Below are positions 34,978-44,559 of a stretch of DNA of 64,000 nt, one piece after another. The stretch's first letter is position 1. Each line of letters begins with the position of its first letter. The stretch covers positions 62,001 to 126,000 of the forward strand of contig NZ_JHWJ01000014.1 in the NCBI RefSeq assembly GCF_000687555.1, given 5' to 3'. Source of the DNA: [Clostridium] aerotolerans DSM 5434. GTDB lineage: Bacteria > Bacillota > Clostridia > Lachnospirales > Lachnospiraceae. The notes beneath the pieces were generated by a model. It searched no databases. It worked only from the letters and a program-made list of their open reading frames with translations, and was not told where the DNA came from. The position numbers were made by a program, and so were the translations under genes.

Positions 34978-35017
34978 AAAAATGCCGCCTGACTGACGGT
35001 TCATCAGCCAAGCGGCA
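34978..35017 (-). terminator. Rho-independent terminator of the fibronectin-like/choline-repeat protein gene
   Basis: On the minus strand TGCCGCTTGGCTGA pairs over 14 positions (some G-U) with TCAGTCAGGCGGCA, followed by five T. It lies about 60 bases after the stop and separates that gene from the rfbC promoter. Confidence 0.88.
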
Positions 35018-35075
35018 CACATTATGCTTTATCCTTTAACCCTTATCCAATTTGTCATACAGTGTACTGACTTAC

Positions 35076-36095
35076 TTATGCGCCGGTCCAGGCACCATCG
35101 CTTCCCACCAGATATCCGTCTGGAGTGGTTGCACTTGAATACATCGCGCCGTCAGCCCCACAGTAATACCATTTGGAATTCCAGGATACCCAGCCGGTTA
35201 CCATGTATCCGTACTCATTAAAATAGTACCATCTTCCGTCAATGGACTGCCAGTTGCTTACGGTATAGCTTTTATCGGCGTTGCAATACCACCAGCCATT
35301 GTTATCTTTTAACCATGCGCCGGTACCTTGAGTCGTTCCTGGACCGGAAGAACTGTCTGAGCTGCCGGAGGTACCGGAACTGTTTGATTTTATCTCTTCT
35401 GCTTCCGTTGAGGACAAATACCAGGAATCGGAGGTTTCCCAGCTCCCCTTGTTAGAAGAATTATAGACACCTCTTACCTTGAATGTATAATAGCCGCTGG
35501 AAGTAAAATAGCTGGAGAAATTATAGCTGGAACCAGTTGTGGTGAATACAGAGGTAACAGCGGTGCTTCCCCGATAGAGTCTTACTTCGTATTTATTGGC
35601 ATCCTCAACCTCTTCCCAGCTTGCTTCTCCGTTTGATTCATCCCAGGTCAGATCACTGACGTCCAGATCATAGCTACTGCTGCTATCATCATCTAATGCA
35701 TCAAGGGTAATATAGACTATGAGTTCTGAGGAGCTGCTTCTGCTTACTGAGATAATGGTACCGTCTGAACCGCTGATACTCACGCTGCTCTTTGAGAACC
35801 CGCTGGCAAAATAATAATCGTCATCTGCCTCTACATACACCTTAAGCTTTGGCTTATCTCCATCTTCCCAATCATCATTTGGCGTGTTTGTCACCGTTGC
35901 TTCTTCCACGCTATATTTACTGGAACTGGTTGTGACGGTTACATCACTGCTACTGCTTCCTGCTTCTATATCCGAATCAATATCCAGGGAAACGCTGCTT
36001 ATTTTGGTTTGAGTGGCTGCGATTGAGGAAAGCGGGAATGCTGCCATAAATATTGCAGTGCTTACTATGGCTATTACTTTTTTGTATTGAAACAT
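35076..36095 (-). CDS. Secreted protein with fibronectin-III-like domain and choline-type repeats
   Basis: This 339-residue protein has a signal peptide (MFQYKKVIAIVSTAIFMAAF, cleaved near SIAA). A Ser- and Asp-rich beta region follows. A fibronectin type III-like stretch (WEEVEDANKYEVRLYRG to YYTFKVRGVYNSS) ends near 240. A Ser/Gly linker leads to about four cell-wall-binding repeats (NWQSIDGRWYYFNEYGYMVT) and a PDGYLVGSDGAWTGA end. ATG 36095 follows GGAGGG by seven bases; an upstream in-frame ATG at 36113 is not supported. It has its own terminator. The role is probably surface attachment, and no enzyme motif was found. Confidence 0.85.
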   Translation of the reverse strand: MFQYKKVIAIVSTAIFMAAFPLSSIAATQTKISSVSLDIDSDIEAGSSSSDVTVTTSSSKYSVEEATVTNTPNDDWEDGDKPKLKVYVEADDDYYFASGFSKSSVSISGSDGTIISVSRSSSSELIVYITLDALDDDSSSSYDLDVSDLTWDESNGEASWEEVEDANKYEVRLYRGSTAVTSVFTTTGSSYNFSSYFTSSGYYTFKVRGVYNSSNKGSWETSDSWYLSSTEAEEIKSNSSGTSGSSDSSSGPGTTQGTGAWLKDNNGWWYCNADKSYTVSNWQSIDGRWYYFNEYGYMVTGWVSWNSKWYYCGADGAMYSSATTPDGYLVGSDGAWTGA

Positions 36096-36121
36096 ATCAG
36101 ATCCCTCCTGCATTCTATGGT

Positions 36122-36146
36122 CCGGAGCGCCTAAAGGCGCCGCCGG
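36122..36146 (-). promoter_or_regulatory. GC-rich hairpin in the leader of the choline-repeat protein gene
   Basis: CCGG plus GCGCC (36122-36131) pair with GGCGC plus CCGG (36136-36146) around a TAAA loop, with a small internal bulge. It sits about 30 bases before the start, just ahead of the ribosome binding site. A minus-strand TAAAAT with TGG before it lies upstream near 36165. The hairpin may protect the mRNA or affect translation; no T-run follows. Confidence 0.45.
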
Positions 36147-36266
36147 AATGTTTTATGTTGCCTGAAATTTTACCACAGACTGCTTAAATCAGTCTTAAAT
36201 ATTCCAGAAATTTGCAAAAACAATTTGTAGATGCAAGAAGAACCTGTATTCTTTTTCATGATAGCA

Positions 36267-37442
36267 TTACTGTTTGGCGATGAATGATTTTCTCTTGCTC
36301 ACTACATCAAAGATAACTGCTGCCATTAGTACCGCTCCCTTAACTACTTTCTGGAGGTTCTGGTCTACTCCCATAATGCTCATTCCAAGGTTTAATACAC
36401 CCATAAGCGTAGCACCTACAATAACGCCTGGTACGGTTCCGGTACCGCCATAGGCAGAGGCGCCTCCGATAAAGCAGGCACCAATAGCGTCCATCTCGTA
36501 GTTGTTTCCTGCGGTTGGGTTTGCGGAATTAAGACGGGCTACGGTTACCATGCCTGCTACGGCTGCTAAAAGGCCCATGTTTAAATACGCAAGGAAATAA
36601 ACTTTATTGGTATCAATACCAGATAATCTTGTGGCCTTTTCATTGCCTCCTACGGCATAGAAATAACGGCCAGTGGTTGTTTTAGAGGAAATGTAGCTGT
36701 AAATTCCGATGATGACTGCGACCCAGATAAGAGCGTTTGGAATGCCTTTGTATTTTGCCAGCTTATACATAAAGGCAAGAATGACAAGGCTGATGAGTGA
36801 CAGCTTTACAATGGTTCCAAATAAGGGATCTACATGGTAGCCTTTTTGTTGTCTTCTTCTGCGGCTTAGAAGCTCCAGAACGATAAAGACCAGGCAGGCG
36901 ATCACTCCAATTAAAAAGCAGGTCAGGTTAAAGCCTTCCATTCCAAAGATATCCGGGACATAGGAATTAAACAGGGATAGAAATGGATCCGGGATTGGAG
37001 ATAAGGTCATTCCCTGAAGAACCACGTTAGACAAACCACGGAACATGAGCATTCCGGCCAGGGTTACGATAAATGGAGGAATTCTTACATAGGCAATCCA
37101 GAAGCCCTGCCATGCACCGGCTAAAATTCCGATGATAGCCATTGCAAGTAAGGTCAGATAGGGGTTGATGCCAAAGGTGATCATCATGGTTCCCCCAACG
37201 GCTCCAATAAAGCAGACCAGGGAACCTACGGATAAATCGATATTGCCTCCGGTGAGAATACAAAACAGCATACCGGTAGCAAGAATAAATACATAGGCGT
37301 TCTGTGCGATTAAGTTATTTACATTCTGGGGCAGAAGCATTTTCCCGCCTGTATTGACTGTAAATAGAATGACCACTACTAAAAGAACGATTATCATGGT
37401 ATATTTTTTTAATCCCTCAGATAATTTAATCTTATTCTTCAT
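36267..37442 (-). CDS. gguB: Sugar ABC transporter permease (GguB/XylH type)
   Basis: This 391-residue permease of the ribose/xylose/galactose family has about ten membrane helices. Conserved blocks include LTGGNIDLSVGS near 63, RIPPFIVTLAGMLMFRGL near 120, and TAGNNYEMDAIGACFIGGAS near 325. It forms the membrane channel for sugar import, three bases after the ATPase gene. Length and order (binding protein, ATPase, permease) match the ChvE-GguA-GguB system. Confidence 0.92.
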   Translation of the reverse strand: MKNKIKLSEGLKKYTMIIVLLVVVILFTVNTGGKMLLPQNVNNLIAQNAYVFILATGMLFCILTGGNIDLSVGSLVCFIGAVGGTMMITFGINPYLTLLAMAIIGILAGAWQGFWIAYVRIPPFIVTLAGMLMFRGLSNVVLQGMTLSPIPDPFLSLFNSYVPDIFGMEGFNLTCFLIGVIACLVFIVLELLSRRRRQQKGYHVDPLFGTIVKLSLISLVILAFMYKLAKYKGIPNALIWVAVIIGIYSYISSKTTTGRYFYAVGGNEKATRLSGIDTNKVYFLAYLNMGLLAAVAGMVTVARLNSANPTAGNNYEMDAIGACFIGGASAYGGTGTVPGVIVGATLMGVLNLGMSIMGVDQNLQKVVKGAVLMAAVIFDVVSKRKSFIAKQ

Positions 37443-37445
37443 TGC

Positions 37446-39035
37446 TTACTCTCCCTTCTGCTGCTCTGCCCGTTCTAAGGGGGCTGGTGCTGTCCCATCA
37501 GAGTATTTATCTGATTTTAAAATACAGGCCATGATTTTTTCCTGAGTTGCCTCTTCTGCATCGATTTCTCCTACCATCTTGCCTTCATTCATTATATAAA
37601 TGCGGTCAGACATTCCAAGGACTTCCGGAAGCTCGGAGGAGATCATAATCACTGATTTTCCTTCTGCTGCCAGGCGGTTGATGATGCAGTAGATTTCATA
37701 TTTGGCACCTACGTCGATTCCCCTGGTAGGTTCATCTAAGATAAGAATATCCGGCTCTGCAAACATCCATTTGGCAAGCAGCACCTTCTGCTGGTTCCCA
37801 CCGCTTAGATTTCCTACGTTTTGTTCCACGGAGGAGCATTTCGTCTTTAATTTATCCCGGTATTCCTGGGCCACACCAAACTCTTTGTCTTTATCTATGA
37901 TGGTCCGGTGGCTGATGGCCTTTAAATTAGACAAGGTGGTATTGATTTTAATGGGATTTCCAAGAATGAGCCCATTGCCTTTCCGGTCTTCTGTTACATA
38001 GGCAAGCTTATGTTTTATGGCGTCCTTTACCGAGGATAAGTTCACCTCTTCCCCATGAATGCGAACGGTGCCCGAAATATTGGCGCCATAGCTTTTGCCA
38101 AAGATACTCATGGCAAGCTCAGTTCTTCCTGCTCCCATCAGGCCGCAGATTCCAAGGACTTCTCCTTTTCTTACATGAAAGGACACGTCACTTACTACCT
38201 TCCGGTCGGAATAGAGGGGATGGTAAGCATTCCAGTTCTCCACCTCCATGGCCATTTCTCCAATGGTCACATCGTGGCGTTTCGGGAAGCGGTCTACAAG
38301 CTCCCGGCCTACCATTCCTTTGATGATACGGTCCTCAGAGATGTTATCTACCTTCCGGTCCAGAGTCTCTATGGTCTGACCATCTCTAAGAATGGTTATC
38401 TTATCTGCCACATAGGCTATCTCATTCAATTTGTGGGAAATGATGATGGAGGTCATTCCCTCTTTTTTGAATTTTAATAAAAGCTCCAGAAGAGCTTTTG
38501 AATCGTCTTCGTTCAGTGATGCGGTTGGCTCATCAAGAATCAACAGCCTTGCCCGCTTGGCTAATGCTTTTGCAATCTCTACTAACTGCTGCTTTCCTAC
38601 GCTGATATCCTTAATTAATGTATGGGAGGATTCTGTAAGACCCACAGTCTTTAAGTATTTGTCTGCCTCTCCATAGGTTTCATTCCAGTCGATGGCATAT
38701 TTTTTTCCCTTTTCATTTCCAAGATACATGTTTTCTGCAATTGTCATATATGGAACCATTGCAAGCTCCTGATGGATGATGACAATGCCTTTGTGCTCGC
38801 TGTCACTGATGTCGTGAAATTCACAGATTTGTCCGTCGTAGATGATGTCCCCCTCATAGGACCCATATGAGTATATCCCGCTTAACACGTTCATGAGAGT
38901 TGACTTTCCTGCTCCGTTTTCGCCCACCAGGGCGTGAATTTCGCCTTCCTCCACCTGGAGGTTCACATCACTTAATACCTTAACACCAGGAAATGTCTTT
39001 GTTATGTTTTTCATTTCTAGCAGTATTTTAGCCAA
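37446..39035 (-). CDS. gguA: Sugar ABC transporter ATPase, two nucleotide-binding domains
   Basis: This 529-residue tandem ATPase has Walker [10 protein letters not shown] near 38 and signature [14 protein letters not shown] in the first half. The second half has the degenerate Walker [11 protein letters not shown] and signature [15 protein letters not shown], as is normal for MglA/XylG/GguA proteins. Its start is TTG at 39035 with GGAGGG seven bases before it; no better ATG is near. It drives import of a pentose or hexose together with the neighbouring permease and ChvE-like binding protein. Confidence 0.93.
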   Translation of the reverse strand: MAKILLEMKNITKTFPGVKVLSDVNLQVEEGEIHALVGENGAGKSTLMNVLSGIYSYGSYEGDIIYDGQICEFHDISDSEHKGIVIIHQELAMVPYMTIAENMYLGNEKGKKYAIDWNETYGEADKYLKTVGLTESSHTLIKDISVGKQQLVEIAKALAKRARLLILDEPTASLNEDDSKALLELLLKFKKEGMTSIIISHKLNEIAYVADKITILRDGQTIETLDRKVDNISEDRIIKGMVGRELVDRFPKRHDVTIGEMAMEVENWNAYHPLYSDRKVVSDVSFHVRKGEVLGICGLMGAGRTELAMSIFGKSYGANISGTVRIHGEEVNLSSVKDAIKHKLAYVTEDRKGNGLILGNPIKINTTLSNLKAISHRTIIDKDKEFGVAQEYRDKLKTKCSSVEQNVGNLSGGNQQKVLLAKWMFAEPDILILDEPTRGIDVGAKYEIYCIINRLAAEGKSVIMISSELPEVLGMSDRIYIMNEGKMVGEIDAEEATQEKIMACILKSDKYSDGTAPAPLERAEQQKGE

Positions 39036-39063
39036 GATTAACCCTCCCTTCCCATTATCATGA

Positions 39064-39097
39064 AAGGGCGTCTCCCGCTTGGCAGAAGCCGCCCCTT
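39064..39097 (-). promoter_or_regulatory. Intercistronic hairpin between binding protein and ATPase genes
   Basis: AAGGGCG and CGCCCCTT form a short GC-rich stem around about 20 bases, in the 74-base gap after the binding protein stop. No T-run follows. Such stems often protect the upstream mRNA so that more binding protein than ATPase is made. Confidence 0.5.
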
Positions 39098-39109
39098 AAG
39101 GAAATCATT

Positions 39110-40270
39110 TTATTTCAGCTGATCTTCTTTGTAGTATCCGGATGTAATTAACATATCTTTATAGTTATCTAAGGTTACAACCACAGGATCACAAAGATAG
39201 GTCGGGATAATTCCGGTTCCGTTGTCATAAGACTTGGTATCGTTGATTTCTGCTTCTCCACCCTTAATGATGGAATCTACCATCTTAACAACCTGGGAAG
39301 CAAGAGTACGGGTATCTTTAAATACGCTCATGGCCTGCTTGCCCTGAATCATGTTCTTTACATTGGCGATGTCACAGTCCTGACCAGTGATAATCGGATA
39401 TTTTCCGGTATAGGAGGATGCAAGCGCATTTTCTACACCAAGAGCGGTTGAGTCGTTGGAGCAAAGAACTGCATCAAGTACGGTTCCGTCAGAGTAGTTT
39501 CCTGCGATAATGGTATCCATACGGTTCTGAGCTTTTTCAGAATCCCAGTTAGCAGTAGCAACCTGCTCAAATGCGGTCTGGCCGGATTTTACAGTCAGCT
39601 TGCCATTGTCGATGTATTTCTTAAGGACATCCATAGCTCCTCCGAAGAAGAACTTACAGTTGTTGTCTGCCGGGTCACCGGTGAACAGCTCAATGTTCTT
39701 AGAATCTGTTGCTTTTTCAAGTCCTAATGCTTCTACCAGATACTCACCCTGCTTCTGGCCTACTTTATAGTTATCAAAGGTTGCGTAATAGGTTACGGCA
39801 TCGGAGTTCATGATCAGACGGTCATAGGCAATGACCGGAATGCCCATTGACTTTGCCTGAGCCAGAGGCTCACCTAAGGAGCTTCCATCAATAGAAGCAA
39901 TAACCAGGAGCTGGCAGCCGTTTGAGATCATATTTTCGATCTGGGATACCTGGGTCTGAACGTCATTGCTTGCGAACTGAAGGTCAACCTTATAACCGGC
40001 ATCTTCCAGCTCTTTTTTCATGTTGGTTCCGTCCTGGTTCCACCGCTGAAGATCCTTGGTCGGCATAGCAACACCGATTAAAACACCATCGGCTTTTCCG
40101 GCCTTTGTTTCTTCTGCTTTGCTCTCTGCTGCTTTTGTCGTCTCTGCTGCCGTTGTCGCTGCCTGAGTCTCTTTGCTCTCGGATACAGAGCTTGTTTTGC
40201 TTCCACAGCCTGCTAAGGTAGTAGCAGCAAGGGCAAGAGTCATTGCAACTGCTAAAAGTTTTCTTTTCAT
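39110..40270 (-). CDS. chvE: ChvE-like multiple-sugar-binding lipoprotein
   Basis: This 386-residue lipoprotein has a lipobox LAGC and an Ala/Thr/Glu-rich linker, then a Peripla_BP_4 domain. It resembles Agrobacterium ChvE closely by eye: GVAMPTKDLQRWNQDGTNM, VIASIDGSSLGEPL, IAYDRLIMNSDAVTYYATFD, NIELFTGDPADNN and ITGQDCD all have direct ChvE counterparts. ChvE binds galactose, glucose, arabinose and xylose. ATG 40270 follows GGAGGAGG; the open frame extends to a TTG at 40291. A terminator upstream suggests that it has its own promoter, not identified here. Confidence 0.92.
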   Translation of the reverse strand: MKRKLLAVAMTLALAATTLAGCGSKTSSVSESKETQAATTAAETTKAAESKAEETKAGKADGVLIGVAMPTKDLQRWNQDGTNMKKELEDAGYKVDLQFASNDVQTQVSQIENMISNGCQLLVIASIDGSSLGEPLAQAKSMGIPVIAYDRLIMNSDAVTYYATFDNYKVGQKQGEYLVEALGLEKATDSKNIELFTGDPADNNCKFFFGGAMDVLKKYIDNGKLTVKSGQTAFEQVATANWDSEKAQNRMDTIIAGNYSDGTVLDAVLCSNDSTALGVENALASSYTGKYPIITGQDCDIANVKNMIQGKQAMSVFKDTRTLASQVVKMVDSIIKGGEAEINDTKSYDNGTGIIPTYLCDPVVVTLDNYKDMLITSGYYKEDQLK

Positions 40271-40372
40271 GGTTCTTTGTTCCTCCTCCAATACTTTATT
40301 TGTAGTTTTATCTTATCACCAACCTATCTGGATATGTTTGTGAACCATTAGCACTCATTCATCCACATAAAA

Positions 40373-40396
40373 AAAGCCCTGACCCCCCAGGACTTT
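40373..40396 (-). terminator. Terminator between the XylF-like and ChvE-like genes
   Basis: On the minus strand AAAGTCCTG pairs with CAGGGCTTT (nine positions, one G-U) around GGGGGT, then seven T. It separates the sensor/regulator transcript from the transporter genes. It also has a T-run on the plus strand. Confidence 0.88.
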
Positions 40397-40431
40397 TTCG
40401 TTTCAAAAAAATGCTATGCTGTTTATTGGTA

Positions 40432-41478
40432 CTACTGTTTTACATTTAAGTAGACATCCTCTTTGGAATGGAATCCGCCCTTAATGATGACAGAATCCAT
40501 ATTTTCCTTATTCACTGCTACCGGCTTCAGTTCCAGATAAGGGACCTCATAGGTGCCGTCGTAAATGGTTTTATTAACCCCATCTAAAGGCTCTCCCTTT
40601 CCAAGCTTTACGGCATATTCTGCCCCAAGCCTGGCTTCCTCTTCCACATACTTAAATGCGGTCATGGTCTGGGTTCCCTCCATAATTCTCTGACATGCCA
40701 TTAAATCCCCATCCTGACCTACCAGATATACCTTGCCAGCCAGACGGTCCTCGGAAAGAGCCCGAAATACCTGGGTGGCCAGATCGTCATTGCCGCACAT
40801 GATCCCCTTTACATCGGGGTGAGCCTCCAGGGCTTCTTTTGCATGGGTATAGGCATTTTCTGCCAGCCAGCCATCACAATTGTTTTCATATACGACTTGA
40901 AGGTTATTGTTGATTTTCGAATCAAAACCATCACGGATTAAGCGTACGTTATTGTCTGTCTCAGGTCCCTGTATCATGAATATTTTCCCTCCCTCTGGAA
41001 TATTCTGATTCAGGCTTTCTGCCATCAGCCGCCCCACCTCTTCATTATTAAAAGATATGTACATATCTGCGCCTGCATTTTTTATCAGGCGGTCGTAGCT
41101 GACGGTTTTAATCCCCGCATCCTTTGCTTTTTTCATCACATCAGAAAGAGCTTCACTGTCCCCCGCTACTACCACAATGACGTCCATCTGTTTTTTGATG
41201 AAATATTTGATTTGTTCAATCTGTTCATTTACATCCCCATTTGCATTCTGAACATTTACTTCCGCCCCTAAGTCTTTTGCCGTAGATACAAACACATCCC
41301 GGTCTCTGATCCATCGTTCGATGACGAAGGAATCTATGCTGAGACCGATTGTTACGGGCCTTTCACTTTCTTCCTGTCCGGTTCCTTTGTCCATCTCTGC
41401 AACAGCATCTCTGCAGCCAACCATAAAAACGCAGCAGAGCATAATCATCAGTAACCATTTCCCTCTCCACATTTTCAT
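40432..41478 (-). CDS. XylF-like sugar-binding lipoprotein
   Basis: This 348-residue lipoprotein has a lipobox ending MVGC. Its binding domain matches E. coli XylF block by block: ERWIRDRDVFVSTAKDLGA, NANGDVNEQIEQIKYFI, SYDRLIKNAGADMYISF and VGQDGDLMACQRI. XylF binds D-xylose. It lies six bases before (downstream of) the response regulator gene and ahead of a terminator, so it is transcribed with the sensor genes rather than the transporter. It may supply the transporter with xylose or feed a signal to the membrane kinase. Confidence 0.88.
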   Translation of the reverse strand: MKMWRGKWLLMIMLCCVFMVGCRDAVAEMDKGTGQEESERPVTIGLSIDSFVIERWIRDRDVFVSTAKDLGAEVNVQNANGDVNEQIEQIKYFIKKQMDVIVVVAGDSEALSDVMKKAKDAGIKTVSYDRLIKNAGADMYISFNNEEVGRLMAESLNQNIPEGGKIFMIQGPETDNNVRLIRDGFDSKINNNLQVVYENNCDGWLAENAYTHAKEALEAHPDVKGIMCGNDDLATQVFRALSEDRLAGKVYLVGQDGDLMACQRIMEGTQTMTAFKYVEEEARLGAEYAVKLGKGEPLDGVNKTIYDGTYEVPYLELKPVAVNKENMDSVIIKGGFHSKEDVYLNVKQ

Positions 41479-41483
41479 AACCT

Positions 41484-43070
41484 TTACCTCTCCCTGTATT
41501 CACTCGGCGTCATCCCTTCGTATTTCTTGAAAATACGGCTGAAATAGTTAGGGTCGCCATAGCCGGACATTACACACACCTCCTTGATGCTGTACTTGGG
41601 ATCCTCCAAAAGATGTCTCGCATGCTTCATCCTGACTCCTGTTACATATTCAATAAAATTTTCTCCCACCTCCTGTTTAAACAATTTACTGAAATAATAT
41701 GGACTGATATCCACCATTCTGGATACATCATCAAGTGAAATATTTTTTGCGTAATTCTCATTGATATATGCTTTTACCCTGGAAACCACATTTTCATATT
41801 CCCTGTCCCTGGCTGTACTGATGCAGTCGCAAATGTCCCTTGTCTTTTCCTGGAACCACAGCCTCAGGCTCTCGGTATCTGCGGCTTCTCTTAATTCGCT
41901 TAAGTAATTCTCCCGGTAACGGAAGCCATACCTGAGATTGCCGCCTTCAAAGGCCATTTTTTCAAGCCTCATAATCAGTTCTAATATCTTTACTTCAATG
42001 TTGGATCGGTTATTGTTGTTATGTACCAGCATCCAGTCAAAGAATTCATTGGCACAGGATAAGGCTCCTTCCCGGTCCCCTTTCGCCCCTCGCTGCAAAT
42101 ACATATGTTCAAGCTCCAGGGGATATTCTCCGTCGTAATCTGCCACGTTTGGAATGTCTGTGATATGCACCACGTGGCTGTCACTTTCTCTCAATGATTT
42201 TAAAGCTTCTTTATAAGAATCCCGGATTGCGGTCAATGGCTTTACAGAGCCAATGCCGCCCCTGCATTTGATGTCTGCGCTGTTTTCCAGCTTATGAATC
42301 ATATTTCTCGTTCTGGTGATGATCTCCACTCGTTCCTCGTAGCGCATCTTTTCTTCTTCAAAGGTCAGGAACAGGACAAGACGGTTTCCCATCACCGGGC
42401 CGATAACACAATCAAAATAATCCTTAAGAATCTCCCGGATCATGGCATAATATTTGCTGACACGGACGCCCACCCCAATGGCGTTTGTCATGGTACCGCT
42501 TTCAATGCTGTCCCCAAATTCCAGAACCATCATAAATCCATAGGAGGTCTGGATATCCAGCATTTCCGCATACCCGTTATTTAAAATGTCTGAGTCATCC
42601 TGAAGAACGTTATAGATAAAGCCGCTTTCTATCATGGGTATTACGATTTCCAGCTTCTCTCTGATTTTAAGATCGTCACTTAACTTCTGTCTTGCTTCTT
42701 CCACCTGGTGCATGGCCTTTACGCAGGTCTCTAAAATCTTCTTTTTATTCACCGGCTTCATAATAAATTCCATGACCCCCAGATTTACCGCCTCCTGGGC
42801 ATAAGAGAATTTATCAAAGGCTGTCATGATGATAAAGACGATGGAAGGATTGAACTTTCTGACCTCCTTGATAGCCTGGATGCCGCTTAAGCCTGGCATC
42901 TGAATGTCCACAAAGGCGATATCCGGCCGAAAGAAGCCAGCCTGCTCGATGACCGCCCTTCCTGTCTTAACACAGACGATTTCGCAATCACTTCCGAAAT
43001 TGGACTGTATGATGTTTTTTATTGCTTCCAGCATGATTCCTTCGTCATCCGCCACCAATATCCGAAACAT
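41484..43070 (-). CDS. Response regulator with AraC-type DNA-binding domain (YesN type)
   Basis: This 528-residue regulator has a receiver domain in residues 1-120 with the phosphoacceptor aspartate in FVDIQMPG near 56 and lysine in FIMKPVNKKK. A long linker domain follows, then two AraC helix-turn-helix motifs at the C-terminus (NISLDDVSRMVDISPYYFSK; IKEVCVMSGYGDPNYFSRIF). It overlaps the kinase gene end by 26 bases. It would activate the downstream sugar transporter genes. YesN regulators of this build pair with LytS-type kinases for sugar sensing in Clostridia and Bacilli. Confidence 0.93.
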   Translation of the reverse strand: MFRILVADDEGIMLEAIKNIIQSNFGSDCEIVCVKTGRAVIEQAGFFRPDIAFVDIQMPGLSGIQAIKEVRKFNPSIVFIIMTAFDKFSYAQEAVNLGVMEFIMKPVNKKKILETCVKAMHQVEEARQKLSDDLKIREKLEIVIPMIESGFIYNVLQDDSDILNNGYAEMLDIQTSYGFMMVLEFGDSIESGTMTNAIGVGVRVSKYYAMIREILKDYFDCVIGPVMGNRLVLFLTFEEEKMRYEERVEIITRTRNMIHKLENSADIKCRGGIGSVKPLTAIRDSYKEALKSLRESDSHVVHITDIPNVADYDGEYPLELEHMYLQRGAKGDREGALSCANEFFDWMLVHNNNNRSNIEVKILELIMRLEKMAFEGGNLRYGFRYRENYLSELREAADTESLRLWFQEKTRDICDCISTARDREYENVVSRVKAYINENYAKNISLDDVSRMVDISPYYFSKLFKQEVGENFIEYVTGVRMKHARHLLEDPKYSIKEVCVMSGYGDPNYFSRIFKKYEGMTPSEYRER

Positions 43071-44559
43071 ATGAAACCCCTCCTCTTTTAGGAATCCTTA
43101 AGACTATCGTGGTGCCCTTGTCCTCTCCTTCGCTAAAGATGTGGAAAATGTCGTCATAGTTGTAATACAGTCTTAATCTGGAAATGACATTGTAAATACC
43201 AATTCCGGTGGATTCCTTTTTATCGCCGTTCTGACGCCCGGCTCGTATTCTTTCTAACGTTTCTTCATCGATTCCCTTCCCATTGTCTTCAATGCGAATC
43301 TCAATCTCATCTTCCCTGTCTTCTACAGACAGATGGATTTTCCCAGGCCATTCAATGTTTCGGATTCCGTGGGTCACAGCATTTTCAACCAGTGGCTGCA
43401 GGGTCATGCTGGGAATGGTAATGTTTAACGCTCCTTCATTAATGGAGGAGCTGTACTGGATATCTCCTGCAAATCGTACATTTAAGATATAGATATAGTT
43501 CTCCACGGTCTCCACCTCTTCTAAAATGGTGGCATCCTCGGAACCTTTTTTTACGTTATAACGGAAAAAGTCCGCCATCTTTTCCATGAATACAGAGGTT
43601 TTTTCCGCATCCTCCATCATGGCAAGCTGAACTCCCGCATTTAAGGAGTTAAAGAGAAAATGAGGATTGATCTGAGACTGGAGGTATTTTAGCTGAGCCT
43701 CTTTTAAATGGTTCTCCATTAGAAGCTCTCGTTCCTTCATCTCCTGTTCTTTTTCCGCACTTTCTTTAATTTTCTGAACGTATTCATCCAGACTTTCTAC
43801 CATCTGATTAAAGGTTCCGGTTACGATTCCAAGCTCATCTCCTGCCTGAACCGATGGTACCTTTACATTAAAATTGCCTTCACCCACCAGCTTTGCCGTG
43901 TGGGCTAAGTTAATTAAAGGTGTTACCATATCCTTTGTAATCATCATCATGACGGTGATGCTGGTGATCATGACTATGACTAGAATGATGGAGCTTATGA
44001 CCTCCAGATACTGGAGGGCTGCCTGCAGGGTCTGGTAGCTGGCTGAGTTATTTTTAAATTGAAGGCTGTTTAAGACGGAGACGTCGTTGCCGATAAAACG
44101 GTAAAGTTTTAAGGCGGATTCATAGGAAACCTTATATTTCTCTACATTTTGGCCCCGCTTTGCCTGGACGGTTTCATCGGTTATGGCCAGATAGCTGTCT
44201 GACATGTTCCTGATGTTCTTTTCCAGTATCTGGATCTGATTATCGGTGACCGATACGTTAAGCCCTTCCAGCAGCATTCTTAAATCCTGCTCGGCTCGGT
44301 AATAATTGGTCAGGGATTCGGAATCCTTTACCTGAAGGTAACGGTACATATAATTTTGTACATTGGAAAGGCTGTCTGATAACTCGTTTAGGTTTACATT
44401 GCTCATATAGACAGAGTTCATCCGTTCCACCATCTGGTTGATCTGGGCATAGATAAACAGGTTGCTGGAAAAGAGCACGACAGCCGTTACGGCGATTTCT
44501 AAAAACAGTTTTCGGGTGATGGGGATATTTTCCCATACATGGATTAACTTATTTTTCAT
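43045..44559 (-). CDS. Sensor histidine kinase, LytS/YesM type
   Basis: This 504-residue kinase has a membrane helix at about 18-38, an outer sensor region, a second helix near 185-210, a HAMP linker and a coiled segment. The His_kinase domain holds the phosphoacceptor histidine in QINPHFLFNSLNAG. The ATPase domain has an N-box in VENAVTHGI, IEDNGKGID and GIGIYNVISRL. ATG 44559 has GGAG six bases upstream; the ATG at 44577 does not. Its start overlaps the end of a membrane-anchored binding protein gene, the arrangement seen in XylFII-LytS-type sensors where the binding protein presents sugar to the kinase. Confidence 0.92.
   Translation of the reverse strand: MKNKLIHVWENIPITRKLFLEIAVTAVVLFSSNLFIYAQINQMVERMNSVYMSNVNLNELSDSLSNVQNYMYRYLQVKDSESLTNYYRAEQDLRMLLEGLNVSVTDNQIQILEKNIRNMSDSYLAITDETVQAKRGQNVEKYKVSYESALKLYRFIGNDVSVLNSLQFKNNSASYQTLQAALQYLEVISSIILVIVMITSITVMMMITKDMVTPLINLAHTAKLVGEGNFNVKVPSVQAGDELGIVTGTFNQMVESLDEYVQKIKESAEKEQEMKERELLMENHLKEAQLKYLQSQINPHFLFNSLNAGVQLAMMEDAEKTSVFMEKMADFFRYNVKKGSEDATILEEVETVENYIYILNVRFAGDIQYSSSINEGALNITIPSMTLQPLVENAVTHGIRNIEWPGKIHLSVEDREDEIEIRIEDNGKGIDEETLERIRAGRQNGDKKESTGIGIYNVISRLRLYYNYDDIFHIFSEGEDKGTTIVLRIPKRGGVSYVSDIGGG

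Noticed and set aside
36267-40270. Calling the transporter a dedicated D-xylose (XylFGH) system
   Set aside because: The binding protein next to the ATPase is far closer to ChvE by motif; the XylF-like protein is in the other transcription unit.
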